The notes below the pieces were generated by a model, which was not told where the DNA came from, ran no database searches, and worked only from the letters and a program-made list of their open reading frames with translations. DNA of 39,750 nt from positions 1-39,750 of the forward strand of contig JAOUPN010000005.1 in NCBI GenBank assembly GCA_029879905.1. The letters run 5' to 3'. Source of the DNA: Nitrospira sp. Its GTDB lineage: Bacteria; Nitrospirota; Nitrospiria; Nitrospirales; Nitrospiraceae. Shown here piece by piece: positions 18,449 through 26,700 of this stretch; position 1 is the stretch's first letter; the number at the start of each line of letters is the position of its first letter. The translations under genes were made by a program, and so were the position numbers.

Positions 18449-18999
18449 GGTGAGAGCAGGACGATGCTGCTACGACCCTGTCACCGTTACACGTGAGATC
18501 GGATACGACAAATAGGTTCTCAGTAAGTGGGGTTGAATCAGTCACTGAGCCATAGGAGTCCAAAGCCTTCGAGGCGTAAATATACCTTTATCGGGGTGTC
18601 CGCAATTTCTCAGCCGCTAGATATGAGGTCACGGAATTTCAGGACGCAGTATTACCGTTACTTTCTGATCTCAGCCACGCTCTCCAACTAGGTCGACAAA
18701 ATAGGTCATGGCCCGTTTGGGCCGGCTGAAGGCTATGGTGTACCGAAGATCCTCAGTTGCAAAGTGCGGTTAGAGGGCGTATAGGACACGGGAGAACTTG
18801 TTGATTCCACCCATTATTCGGAAGAATGTACGGGCCTCCGCTTTTTGTGTACAGATCGGATTTTTTTCTTCGTACGTTGCGTTGCACGTTGCGTCATGCA
18901 AACAGTAAAGACTGTTTCGCAACGGTTGGACTTCAACGTCTTCATTTCATCGTGGAGTCGCTACGGCTTTCACTAGGACTTTCAATAGTGAGGTAAGAC
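18449..18999. other. 551-bp spacer between the two OmpA-domain genes
   Basis: No gene is supported here on either strand. An imperfect inverted repeat with CTCAGT/ACTGAG arms at 18519-18549 lies about 70 bases after the upstream stop and may help end that transcript. The rest is unstructured by eye apart from a short direct repeat of GTTGCGT near 18875-18895. The last bases, GTGAGGTAAGAC, form the ribosome binding region of the second OmpA gene. Confidence 0.5.
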
Positions 19000-20352
19000 A
19001 TGATTATGAAGCGAGTCGCGTTGGCCTTTTTTTTCGCCGTCATGGTGACCGGCACCGAATCGAGTCCGGCCGGCGTGCTCCACTCCCCATTCGAACATCA
19101 GCCGACCACGGTTCAATCGGACAGTGGACAAGAATCTCCGCTGGCCATTCTCGTTGGGTATCGGACACCGGTTGATATTCGGCACGTTCGACCGGGCACC
19201 CCCATAGGCATGTATCTCTACAAAGTCAGCAGCGACGACACCCCTCCTAGCCCTCCCGTGACGACTTCTATTAGTGTCGATGCTCCTGAAAGCCAAACTC
19301 AGGAACTCGATAAAGAACGAGAACGGTTGGAGCAATTGTTGGAACAGCTCAATGTTAAAGAGCAGGAGTTGGCCATTCTGCGCGAGAAGACGGTGGTGAC
19401 AACCAGTCTGTTGAACATCGAAAAGACCCGCGCGGAGGCGTTGGCAGCGCAGCTGAATCAAAAGGAACAGGAACTCGCCGGGCTCTGCACCCAAAGAGAC
19501 GACCACCAGCAACTGTCGCAGGAAATGAATCGGACAAAGAGCAGTCTGGATCAGACTAAACAGCAACTGAACGACGTCGAGCGACAATTCGCCATCAACA
19601 ACGACCGTTATGATGAAGCTGTGCGACGAATCGCGGATCTCGACCTGCGACTGATGGAGAAGGAGCAGGACCTCCAACTTGTCAAGGCCAACCTGGATAA
19701 GACGACCCAGACCCTTGTGGTAGCCGAGAAGGAACTGGATGATCGAAACACGCAGCTGACGCAGGCGAAGCAGTTGCTCACAAAACTCGGACGCAGCCTG
19801 CCGACCCCGGCCAAACAGGTTGCGCCGAAAAAGAATGCATCCCCTCAGGAACCTGTCGTCGCGGCGCGTGCCGCAGCTGACCTCGCCAAGGCCGGTAAGA
19901 AATTGATGAGTGCGCTTAAGAAGGAACTCAAGCGAGGTAGTGTGGTGCTGGAGCAGCACGATGACAAATTGACCCTCGCACTGGCGTCAGGCGAAGTATT
20001 CGGCACAGGGCAAGCCGCTCTGACATCTGCCGGGATCTCCTTGGTCAAGCGAATCGGCCTGGCTTTGCGTGAGTTTACCCCGCAGAGTATCGAAGTTGCC
20101 GGGCATACCGACAATATACCGGTTCGGTACAGCAAGCGGAGACCGTTTCGGGATAATAACGAACTTTCTCAGGCGCGGGCCGATCATGCCGGCCAAGTGC
20201 TGATCAAAGCCGGGCTGGATGCCGACCGAATCAGAACCGTGGGGTATGCGGACAGCCAACCCATTGCGACCAATAAGACGGAAGCAGGCCGTAGCAAGAA
20301 CCGGCGAGTAGAGATCATCGTGATCCAGTCGTCCAAACCGGTCGCCTCTTGA
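19000..20352 (+). CDS. Secreted coiled-coil protein with C-terminal OmpA/MotB domain, paralogue of the preceding gene
   Basis: The 450-residue product begins with a signal peptide (MKRVALAFFFAVMVTG), then a linker, a coiled coil at about 105-270 rich in KEQEL and TKQQL heptads, and an OmpA-like domain at about 335-445 (IEVAGHTDNIPVR with His367-Thr368 region, ELSQARADHAGQVL, VGYADSQPIATN, SKNRRVEIIV). It shares layout, C-terminal sequence and even the sequence around the start codon (GAC ATG AT.) with the 684-residue protein upstream, but lacks its long 42-residue repeats. Likely periplasmic or outer-membrane associated and bound to peptidoglycan. The pair probably arose by duplication. Role unknown. 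Confidence 0.8.
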   Translation: MIMKRVALAFFFAVMVTGTESSPAGVLHSPFEHQPTTVQSDSGQESPLAILVGYRTPVDIRHVRPGTPIGMYLYKVSSDDTPPSPPVTTSISVDAPESQTQELDKERERLEQLLEQLNVKEQELAILREKTVVTTSLLNIEKTRAEALAAQLNQKEQELAGLCTQRDDHQQLSQEMNRTKSSLDQTKQQLNDVERQFAINNDRYDEAVRRIADLDLRLMEKEQDLQLVKANLDKTTQTLVVAEKELDDRNTQLTQAKQLLTKLGRSLPTPAKQVAPKKNASPQEPVVAARAAADLAKAGKKLMSALKKELKRGSVVLEQHDDKLTLALASGEVFGTGQAALTSAGISLVKRIGLALREFTPQSIEVAGHTDNIPVRYSKRRPFRDNNELSQARADHAGQVLIKAGLDADRIRTVGYADSQPIATNKTEAGRSKNRRVEIIVIQSSKPVAS

Positions 20353-20791
20353 GGGGAAAATACTACACAAGGCGTAAACAACACCGAGTCGCTTCCCAAT
20401 GACGCGGTGAGTTCGTCGCAAAGTTGTGCGTCACCCCCCTACGCAGGATCCCATGGCTTGAAAGCCGTGGGGTCGATGACGCGTTGTCGTTCATCAGCAT
20501 ATCCACGACATGCTTCTATGGAAGAGAAGAGATGAAATGTCCTTCGATGATCTCTCACCATTTGGAATTCGTTCATGGCCGCACGGTGACGGCCTTCACC
20601 TCGGTGTAGAGTTCCGGCACATCGTGCCCCATTTCGCGACCCCATCCTGATTGGTTGTGCCCACCATGTGGGGAATCTATGTGCTTGGCGAGGCTTGCGG
20701 CATCATCCATTTTTTGTTAGAGCTCCTTCCTCGTTTGTCGTAAGATGCCCGCTGTTCTTCTCGCATAGACAACACGACGAAAGGATTCTCC
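20353..20791. other. Spacer with hairpin and gene remnant
   Basis: A hairpin at 20450-20471 (CCCATGGCT/AGCCGTGGG arms, one G-T pair, TGAA loop) lies about 100 bases after the OmpA gene. The only coding trace is the aldehyde dehydrogenase fragment on the minus strand at 20573-20710. The rest looks non-coding. Confidence 0.5.
20573..20710 (-). pseudogene. Remnant of an aldehyde dehydrogenase (C-terminal end only)
   Basis: A minus-strand frame of 45 codons ends with SPHGGHNQSGWGREMGHDVP and then ELYTEVKAVTVRP. This is the C-terminal signature of NAD(P)-dependent aldehyde dehydrogenases (P-[FH]-G-G-x-x-x-S-G-x-G-R-E-x-G ... Y-x-E-x-K-x-V). An in-frame TAA lies shortly upstream of the ATG, and the expected ~440 residues with the catalytic Cys and Glu are absent. 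The first residues (DDAASLAKHI) may derive from a slightly earlier part of the enzyme, joined by deletion. The natural stop is kept. It is best read as a decayed gene; translation of the 45-residue piece is possible but unlikely to be functional. Confidence 0.65.
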
Positions 20792-21166
20792 ATGTCCGCG
20801 AAGACCCCTCAAGAACTGCAGTCCCTCTTTGTCGCAGCCTTCAACAACAGTGATCTCGAGGCGCTCTTGGCGTTATATGAACCGAACGCCGCCTTAGCCA
20901 CGCAGTCCGGAGTGCCTCAAGTGGGAAGGGATAAGATGGAAGATTCCTTCCGGACCATCATCGGGATGAAAGGGAAAATGGCCATCGATACCACCTATGC
21001 CGTCGAAACCGATGGCATTGCGCTTCTACGAGGATCGTGGAGTATAGAAAGCCTGACACCGGTCGGCAAAGCGGTGATGATGAAGGGGCAGAGTATTGAG
21101 GTGGCACGGCGGCAACCGGATGGATCGTGGCTCTTTGTGATTGATCATCCCTTCGGTGCGATGTAG
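20792..21166 (+). CDS. SnoaL-like / NTF2-fold protein (DUF4440 type)
   Basis: A 124-residue soluble protein. The start (PQELQSLFVAAFNNSDLEALLALYEPNAAL) is the usual first helix-helix of the SnoaL-like/DUF4440 NTF2 fold, followed by GRDKMEDSFRTII and beta strands ending in GSWLFVIDHPFG. Such proteins can be small ligand-binding proteins or isomerases; no catalytic residues identify a reaction here. AAGGATT before ATG 20792 gives a modest Shine-Dalgarno. It stands alone between a decayed gene and a transporter, and a small GC hairpin follows it. Confidence 0.75.
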   Translation: MSAKTPQELQSLFVAAFNNSDLEALLALYEPNAALATQSGVPQVGRDKMEDSFRTIIGMKGKMAIDTTYAVETDGIALLRGSWSIESLTPVGKAVMMKGQSIEVARRQPDGSWLFVIDHPFGAM

Positions 21167-21185
21167 CGAAGTTTTCGCATGCTAC

Positions 21186-21214
21186 GCCCCTGATCGGGGC
21201 CGTGTCTGTGTTTT
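21186..21214 (+). terminator. Probable terminator after the SnoaL-like gene
   Basis: A GCCCC/GGGGC stem with a 5-base loop is followed by CGTGTCTGTGTTTT, 20 bases after the stop codon at 21164-21166. Confidence 0.45.
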
Positions 21215-21435
21215 GGACCTGATGGTAGGGCTCGTCGCTGCCCAGCCTGTCGTCTCTGACTCTCCATGTACGTGATGCTCGTAAAACGAATGCGAGGAGC
21301 GTTCTATCGGTCTTTATCTGTGCCCTTACGGCAAGTTGTCATGCAGCAAGGCTTGCAGGTTGTTCTACGGTGGGATACGGAAGAATTGAAGTCATAAAGA
21401 TTGGATGATTCCGCTCAGTGGAAGATCAAACGACG

Positions 21436-22644
21436 ATGTCAAAGACGAGTGTGATCGCCCGATGGCAAGGTCTCCCGCTCTATGTGCGTATTGTGATCGC
21501 GCTGGTGCTCGGTGTCATGGCAGGGATGATGCTGGGGAGTCACGCGGCTGTCCTTGCGGTGCCGGGAAAGCTTGTATTGCGTCTTCTTGGTGCACTTGCC
21601 CCGGCGTTGATTCTTGCGGCAATTGTGCATACCTTTATGACGACGAAGCTTGGCGGCCCGCTTGCTACGCGGCTTCCACGCCTGTTGGTGCTCAATACGC
21701 TTGTGGCGATCATGGTCGGCCTGACGGTTGCCAACATCGTTCAGCCGGGGCAGGGGAACGGGCTGACCCCGCCATCCGTACCTATTAAATCTCCGGAAGT
21801 AGCGAATCCCCTGATTACCTTTTTGGAGAATGTTCCCAAAAGCCTGCTTGGTCCATTGGGCGATGATGGCAAGGTGATCGGTGTCATCGTGATTGCCATG
21901 GCGTTTGGGATCGCGTTACGCAAGGAACGGGACCGTCCTCTTGGAACGGTCGGCGATCTTGTCGAACTCTTACTGGTATCGTTGATCAAAATATTGCATT
22001 GGGTCATTGCGCTCGTTCCACTTGCCGTCTTCGGTGTGGTCGCCAGCATCGTGGGGATGGAGGGTTTTGCTCCGTTCAAGGCACTTGGAGTCTTCGTGGG
22101 GAGCGTTTTGCTTGCGCTGGCAATCCAGGCGATCTATTACCTCATTCGCATCCGCTTCGGGTCGTGGGTGCGACCGGCGGATCTGATTCGCGGCGGGCGT
22201 GACGCGTTGGTGATGGCGTTTTCCACCGCCAGTTCGACGGCGACGATGCCGGTCACCTATGCATCGCTGAAAGAGCGGGTAGGCTTACGTGAACAGTCTG
22301 CCAGCATGGGGGCGTTGGTGGGGGCGAACTTTAACAATGACGGCACGGCGCTCTATGAGGCCATGGCGGCCTTGTTCATTGCCCAGCTGATCGGAGTGGC
22401 GTTGAGCTTCCAGCAACAGGTGGTGATCGTGCTCACGAGTATCGTAGCCTCGGTCGGTGCGGCAGGCATTCCCGAAGCAGGCCTGGTGACGATGACCTTG
22501 GTCTTCAATGCCGTTGCACTGCCTGTGGAGTATATCCCTGTTCTCCTTACCGTGGATTGGTTTCTCGATCGCTGCCGTACCGCCATCAATGTCATGGGTG
22601 ATATGAACGTGAGTTGTCTGTTAGATGGAAAGCAGAGGCGCTAG
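21436..22644 (+). CDS. Dicarboxylate/amino acid:cation symporter (DAACS family)
   Basis: A 402-residue inner-membrane transporter of the glutamate/C4-dicarboxylate symporter family (DctA/GltP type), which takes up dicarboxylates or acidic amino acids with H+ or Na+. Eight or so hydrophobic segments are visible, plus both re-entrant signatures: a Ser-rich AFSTASSTATMPVTY (HP1 region) near residue 260 and GANFNNDGTALYEAMAALFIAQ (the NMDGT-like motif of TM7) near 300. A final AGIPEAGLVTMTLVF matches HP2. ATG 21436 is chosen; the frame is open back to a GTG at 21418 and neither start has a strong Shine-Dalgarno. The substrate cannot be told. No metabolic neighbours suggest a pathway. Confidence 0.88.
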   Translation: MSKTSVIARWQGLPLYVRIVIALVLGVMAGMMLGSHAAVLAVPGKLVLRLLGALAPALILAAIVHTFMTTKLGGPLATRLPRLLVLNTLVAIMVGLTVANIVQPGQGNGLTPPSVPIKSPEVANPLITFLENVPKSLLGPLGDDGKVIGVIVIAMAFGIALRKERDRPLGTVGDLVELLLVSLIKILHWVIALVPLAVFGVVASIVGMEGFAPFKALGVFVGSVLLALAIQAIYYLIRIRFGSWVRPADLIRGGRDALVMAFSTASSTATMPVTYASLKERVGLREQSASMGALVGANFNNDGTALYEAMAALFIAQLIGVALSFQQQVVIVLTSIVASVGAAGIPEAGLVTMTLVFNAVALPVEYIPVLLTVDWFLDRCRTAINVMGDMNVSCLLDGKQRR

Positions 22645-22690
22645 TTCCGGGCTAACCGACATGGTTGCCTGCTGCTTCCCTGATCTGGAT

Positions 22691-23239
22691 CTACCCGTTA
22701 CCTGTCTTTTTCTTGTGATGATCTGCGAGAGCGAGCCGTAGCCGTTCTTCCTGCTCTTTGCTCAGAGAGGTCTTGAGGATCGTTCCCTCATGGTTTGATA
22801 TTCTGCTCAACAGCTCGTCCTCTTCAAAGTTTCGGATCAAGAGGAAGATCGCAGAGCTGCCAGGGACGAGGGTGGCGCCGAGAGCTTTGATAAAATTGTC
22901 CGGAATTCCATAATCACTCAGCAGTCCGCACTCTTCAGCGGCAAGGCTGATCGCCCCGCCCCCTGCGCCTCCCGCGAATGATGCCAGGAGACCGGCGATA
23001 GGATTCATGAAGAGTAGCCCCATGAGAGATCCCCATAACACACCCAGTGCAACGCCGTGGGTGGCACTTCCAAAGACGTCGACGCATTGCTTGAGGTGAA
23101 CTTTCCCATCCTTGTCGCGCACGACGATGACGGCGTCTTCCAGATCCGGGACGTACCCCGTTTCCATGGCGCGCAGTTCATTCAGCATCTGATCTGCAGT
23201 GCCGGAATCTTTAAATGCGATGCACACAAGTTCACTCAT
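22691..23239 (-). CDS. DUF1269 family membrane protein
   Basis: A 182-residue protein with a conserved N terminus (MSELVCIAFKDSGTADQMLNELRAME), a VIVVRDKDGKVHLKQ segment, a Gly/Ala-rich hydrophobic stretch at about 58-105, and a C-terminal half with IPDNFIKALGATLVPGSSAIFLLI. This is the DUF1269 pattern, often annotated as a stress-related or general membrane protein of unknown function. AGGAGAT upstream of ATG 23239 supports the start. It is convergent with the symporter and divergent from the LuxR-type gene. No function is proposed. Confidence 0.8.
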   Translation of the reverse strand: MSELVCIAFKDSGTADQMLNELRAMETGYVPDLEDAVIVVRDKDGKVHLKQCVDVFGSATHGVALGVLWGSLMGLLFMNPIAGLLASFAGGAGGGAISLAAEECGLLSDYGIPDNFIKALGATLVPGSSAIFLLIRNFEEDELLSRISNHEGTILKTSLSKEQEERLRLALADHHKKKTGNG

Positions 23240-23896
23240 GGTCCATCTCCTGTAATCGGTATATCGGCTCGAATCTCCGTCATGGGTCTGAGGAAGGGCA
23301 CGTTCTCACCGCCCGTGTAGTGGACGCGTCCTCAGCCTACTTACCAGTAAGAGCCTCTTGGGTGCAAGGCCTGCCTTGTGAGAGTTGGCATGGCGGTGGT
23401 AAGGCGAGGGGCAGCTTTTAAAAAGATAGGAGAGCAAAAGACTTGTAATGCCGGTTCGTGATATGTGAAGTTGCGTCGTTATATGCTGCGAGGCCACCAT
23501 GTGGAGTGATGGGTGGCCTGAAGATCTCGTCCTCCGGGATCTCTTTTATTCGTCTTCTTTTAAATTTCTATCGAGATGGGTGCATGCGCCCGGAGTCTTG
23601 CTATTCAACGAAAGCAATTCCGTGAAGCGGGTGTGATCACGGTGGATAGCTTTCCGGAGACGATGCTCTTGTGGTGGTTCGGCAGATGCCGGTTGGGGGT
23701 GACCATCGAGTCATTGGGTATCGTAGGCGATGGGTCGGGACAGGAGACTCACATGCAGATCTTGGAGACGGGGGGCACTGATGAGCGGCATGTCGGCTAA
23801 TGGAGAAGAGGTGCTCTTTTGCGGACGGCAGTCATGGATAGGGGATGTGAGTGACGGTGAGATCGGGTTGCTGTGCGGTAAGGAGGTTATGGTGTA
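23240..23896. other. 657-bp spacer with hairpins; no confirmed gene
   Basis: The stretch between the DUF1269 gene and the LuxR-type gene holds a hairpin at 23491-23519 (AGGCCACC/GGTGGCCT) and a terminator-like hairpin at 23522-23550. A weak plus-strand frame (23730-23897, 55 codons) ends in a TAATG overlap with the LuxR-type gene; it resembles no family I know. Another frame at 23576-23800 (74 codons) is also unrecognised and is not called a gene. Confidence 0.45.
23522..23550 (+). terminator. Rho-independent terminator-like hairpin in a gene-free stretch
   Basis: An 8-bp stem (AGATCTCG with CGGGATCT, one G-T pair) and TCCTC loop are followed directly by CTTTTATT. No plus-strand gene ends upstream, so it may terminate a small untranslated transcript from 23240-23520. 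Confidence 0.5.
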
Positions 23897-24109
23897 ATGG
23901 GTGAGTTGTCTCCGCGGGAAGAGGCCGTATTAGTCTGGTTGTTGGAAGGGTTGTCGAATAAAGAAATCGGCTTGATGCTGGGGATCAGCACAAGGACCGT
24001 CCAAAAACATTTGACGAGTATTTACGGAAAGCTCAGCGTGAGTACGCGAGGGGAGGCGGTGGTGGCTGTGCTGCGTTGGAATCGACAGCGGAGTAGTGCA
24101 GCGATGTAA
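23897..24109 (+). CDS. Stand-alone LuxR/GerE-type helix-turn-helix protein
   Basis: A 70-residue protein consisting almost only of a LuxR-type DNA-binding domain: LSPREEAVLVWLLEGLSNKEIGLMLGISTRTVQKHLTSIYGKLSVSTRGEAV. All key positions of the GerE fold are present (SPRE, GLSNKEI, TVQKHL). The usual receiver or ligand-binding domain is missing. TAAGGAGGT (from 23879) lies about ten bases upstream of ATG 23897 and is a strong ribosome binding site, which argues for a real small gene rather than a truncated one, although it could also be the end of a decayed longer regulator. It sits 358 bases upstream of ccmA on the same strand; whether it regulates the ccm/hao genes is unknown. Confidence 0.75.
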   Translation: MGELSPREEAVLVWLLEGLSNKEIGLMLGISTRTVQKHLTSIYGKLSVSTRGEAVVAVLRWNRQRSSAAM

Positions 24110-24467
24110 GTAGGGTGCTTGGAAAAGAGGTGACTTCTCGAAGGGCGACTCAACGGCCAAGTCCGATGATCCTCAATTCTCAGCATAGGCGGGTTAGCGT
24201 ATCGATATCCAAGCTGTGTCCGCCATGAGTGTTTGCGTAGGCGACATCTGCAAGCGCCGCAGTCCGGTGTATGCTGACGACGTTGCGTGATGGACCGGCC
24301 TCAACGCTGATCCGTCAAGAGATTCAGGAGGTTACGGGTGAAGAGTACACAATGACTCGCCGATTTCCCGCCCCTTGTTTTCCGCTCCCTGTTCCCTTTA
24401 ATCTCCTCAATTCTGTTGGAATGATGAGGGCCGTCTGACTATCAGTGAGGAAGGTAGTTCGTCCGCG
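24110..24467 (+). other. Spacer upstream of ccmA
   Basis: No gene, strong hairpin or clear -35/-10 pair was recognised in these 358 bases. A 10-base word, CCTCAATTCT, occurs twice (near 24171 and 24407). The ccm promoter is expected here but could not be picked by eye. Confidence 0.4.
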
Positions 24468-25088
24468 ATGTTACAAACGGTGTCGCTGAGCTGCATGCGA
24501 GGGGAGCGTCGACTGTTTTCGAATGTGAACGTCACGGTTCAGCCCGGCACGGTGCTGGCGGTGGTCGGGGAGAACGGAAGCGGAAAGACCAGTCTGCTTC
24601 GCATGCTCACCAGTCTTTTGCCGCCTGAAGAAGGTGCGATCCTCTGGAACGGACAAGATATCCGCCAACTCAAGGAAGACTATAGCGCCCACCTGACCTA
24701 CATCGGACATCTGAACGGGGTGAAGGATGATCTGAGCGCGATCGAAAACCTCACGGTAACGGCTGATTTAACCGGTGATCAGCATTCCCTCCCGTCGGTG
24801 CAAGAGGCGCTGGAGTCTGTCGGTCTCAAACGACGGGTGCACCATCTGCCGACTCGGGTCTTATCTCAAGGGCAAAAGCGTCGTGTGGCGCTGGCCCGTC
24901 TGTGGCTGTCCACGCATCCGTTGTGGTTATTGGATGAACCGTTCACTTCGTTGGATACGGCGGCGACAGGCCTGGTAACGGAGCGGATACGGTTACATTT
25001 ACAGAGCGGCGGATTAGCAGTCGTTGTGACGCACCACGAGGTCGCTCTCCCACCCGAAGTCGTGCAACAGCTGAGGTTGAACGGATGA
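24468..25088 (+). CDS. ccmA: Haem exporter ATP-binding protein CcmA
   Basis: The ATPase of the CcmAB(CD) complex of system I cytochrome c maturation, which releases holo-CcmE for haem transfer. The 206-residue product has Walker A GENGSGKTS near residue 36, the ABC signature LSQGQKRRVALARL near 130 and Walker B LWLLDEPFTSLD near 155, with normal length (E. coli 207). It opens a nine-gene ccm operon; its stop overlaps ccmB by four bases (ATGA). Confidence 0.95.
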   Translation: MLQTVSLSCMRGERRLFSNVNVTVQPGTVLAVVGENGSGKTSLLRMLTSLLPPEEGAILWNGQDIRQLKEDYSAHLTYIGHLNGVKDDLSAIENLTVTADLTGDQHSLPSVQEALESVGLKRRVHHLPTRVLSQGQKRRVALARLWLSTHPLWLLDEPFTSLDTAATGLVTERIRLHLQSGGLAVVVTHHEVALPPEVVQQLRLNG

Positions 25089-25768
25089 GTCGGCCAGGTC
25101 TGTGGGATGCGGTACGCGGAGTGGTTCGACGGGATCTCATGTTGGCGATGCGTCGTCCGTCGGATGTCGCGATGTCGGTGTTTTTTTTGGTGATTGTGGC
25201 GAGCTTATTTCCGTTAGGGGTCGGGCCGGAGCCGGCGGTGCTGAAGACGATTGCTGCCGGGGTGCTCTGGGTTGCGGCGCTTCTGGCGTGCCTGCTGTCC
25301 TTGGGGCGTGTCTTTACGGCCGATTATCTGGACGGGGTGCTGGAGCAGATGGTGCTGATTGCCCAGCCGTTACCTGTGCTGGTAGTCGGAAAGGTGTTCG
25401 CCCATTGGGTGGTGTCAGGGTTGCCGGTGGTCGTGCTCTCACCGTTTCTCGGTCTGCAGTTTGGTTTGGATGGGGAGGCATTGTGGACCCTGGTTTTGTC
25501 GCTCTTGCTTGGGACGCCCACGTTGAGTATGATTGGAGCCATTGGTGCCGCGCTGGTGCTTGGTGTGCGCGGAAGCGGGCTCTTGGTCGCCCTCTTAGTG
25601 CTTCCCCTTTATGTCCCGGTGTTAATCTTTGGGGCGGGTGCCGTCACAGGTAGTATGGCCGGGGTCGGCGGCGAAGCCAATCTGTCGTTACTCGGAGCGT
25701 GTCTCGTCCTGTCACTGTTTTTTGCGCCTTGGGCCACTGCGGCAGGGCTGCGTATCGCGTTGGAATAG
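25085..25768 (+). CDS. ccmB: Haem exporter membrane subunit CcmB
   Basis: A 227-residue polytopic inner-membrane protein with about six helices, the permease partner of CcmA. The N-terminal VVRRDLMLAMRRPSDVAMSVFFLVIVASLFPLGVGPE is characteristic, as is the LLVLPLYVPVLIFGAGA segment near residue 175. Translation is coupled to ccmA (ATGA) and ccmC follows after 9 bases. Confidence 0.95.
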   Translation: MSRPGLWDAVRGVVRRDLMLAMRRPSDVAMSVFFLVIVASLFPLGVGPEPAVLKTIAAGVLWVAALLACLLSLGRVFTADYLDGVLEQMVLIAQPLPVLVVGKVFAHWVVSGLPVVVLSPFLGLQFGLDGEALWTLVLSLLLGTPTLSMIGAIGAALVLGVRGSGLLVALLVLPLYVPVLIFGAGAVTGSMAGVGGEANLSLLGACLVLSLFFAPWATAAGLRIALE

Positions 25769-25777
25769 AAGGGCCGA

Positions 25778-26533
25778 ATGAGTTTCAATTGGTCGAAATT
25801 TTCTGCGCCGTTGGCGTTTTATCCTGTGGCAGGGAAGATGATTCCCTGGTTTTCCGTTGCGGCGGCTCTGACGATTGCCGCCGGACTGTATGTCGGGCTT
25901 CTCATCGCCCCGACGGATTTTCAGCAAGGGGATTCCTACCGCATTATTTTCGTCCATGTGCCGGCTGCCTGGATGTCGATGTTCCTCTATGTCGTAATGG
26001 CGGTCTGGGCCGGTGTCGGAATGGGCTTGAATGCACGATTATCCTTCATGATGGCACAGGCGATCGCTCCGACCGGCGCAATGTTTACCTTTCTCGCCCT
26101 GTTGACCGGGGCGATGTGGGGGAAGCCGACCTGGGGAGCATGGTGGGTGTGGGATGCCAGGCTGACGTCTGAATTGATTCTGTTGTTTCAATATGCCGGT
26201 GTGATGTTGCTGCGAACGTCGATCGACGATATGCGGCGTGCCGATCGTGCCAGCGGGGTCTGCGCCTTGGTCGGGGTCGTCAATATTCCCATCATTTATT
26301 ACTCTGTTCAATGGTGGAATACCTTACATCAAGGAGCCTCGGTGAGTATGACGGCGGCGCCGAAGATGGCGACGTTGATGTTGGTCGCCATGCTGCTGAT
26401 GACGTTTGGGTTTTGGATGTACAGTATCGCGGTCGTGCTGGGCCGGGTGCGTTGTGTGATTCTTGAGCGAGAGAATCTTCTGGCCTGGAACAAACCATCT
26501 CCGGCGCCGGAAGTGGCGGAGGCGCAATCATAA
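25778..26533 (+). CDS. ccmC: Haem-handling protein CcmC
   Basis: CcmC presents haem to the chaperone CcmE in the periplasm. The 251-residue product has six membrane helices and the tryptophan-rich WWD motif WGAWWVWDARLTSELILLFQY near residue 117, with the haem-ligand histidine in the FVHVPAAWMS segment near residue 60. The usual second His lies in the loop SVQWWNTLHQGAS near 185. The stop overlaps the ccmD start (TAATG). Confidence 0.96.
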   Translation: MSFNWSKFSAPLAFYPVAGKMIPWFSVAAALTIAAGLYVGLLIAPTDFQQGDSYRIIFVHVPAAWMSMFLYVVMAVWAGVGMGLNARLSFMMAQAIAPTGAMFTFLALLTGAMWGKPTWGAWWVWDARLTSELILLFQYAGVMLLRTSIDDMRRADRASGVCALVGVVNIPIIYYSVQWWNTLHQGASVSMTAAPKMATLMLVAMLLMTFGFWMYSIAVVLGRVRCVILERENLLAWNKPSPAPEVAEAQS

Positions 26534-26691
26534 TGTATTGGGGAAGTGTCGGTGAATTTCTGGCGATGGGGGGGTACGGACTCTATGTGTGGACCTCGTT
26601 CATCGTCACCGCTCTGTGTATGGTCTGGGAAGTCCTTGCGTTGTGGCGCCGGCGTGCCGCGGCGGTCGCGGAAAGCCGGGGGATATTGTAG
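26533..26691 (+). CDS. ccmD: Haem exporter protein CcmD
   Basis: A 52-residue single-pass membrane protein. It has the CcmD layout: a short polar N terminus, FLAMGGYGLYVWTSFIVTAL as the membrane helix, and a basic WRRRAA motif on the cytoplasmic side. CcmD stabilises the CcmABC-CcmE complex. Start ATG 26533 overlaps the ccmC stop. Its position between ccmC and ccmE supports the call despite its small size. Confidence 0.92.
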   Translation: MYWGSVGEFLAMGGYGLYVWTSFIVTALCMVWEVLALWRRRAAAVAESRGIL

Positions 26692-26700
26692 GAGTATCGG

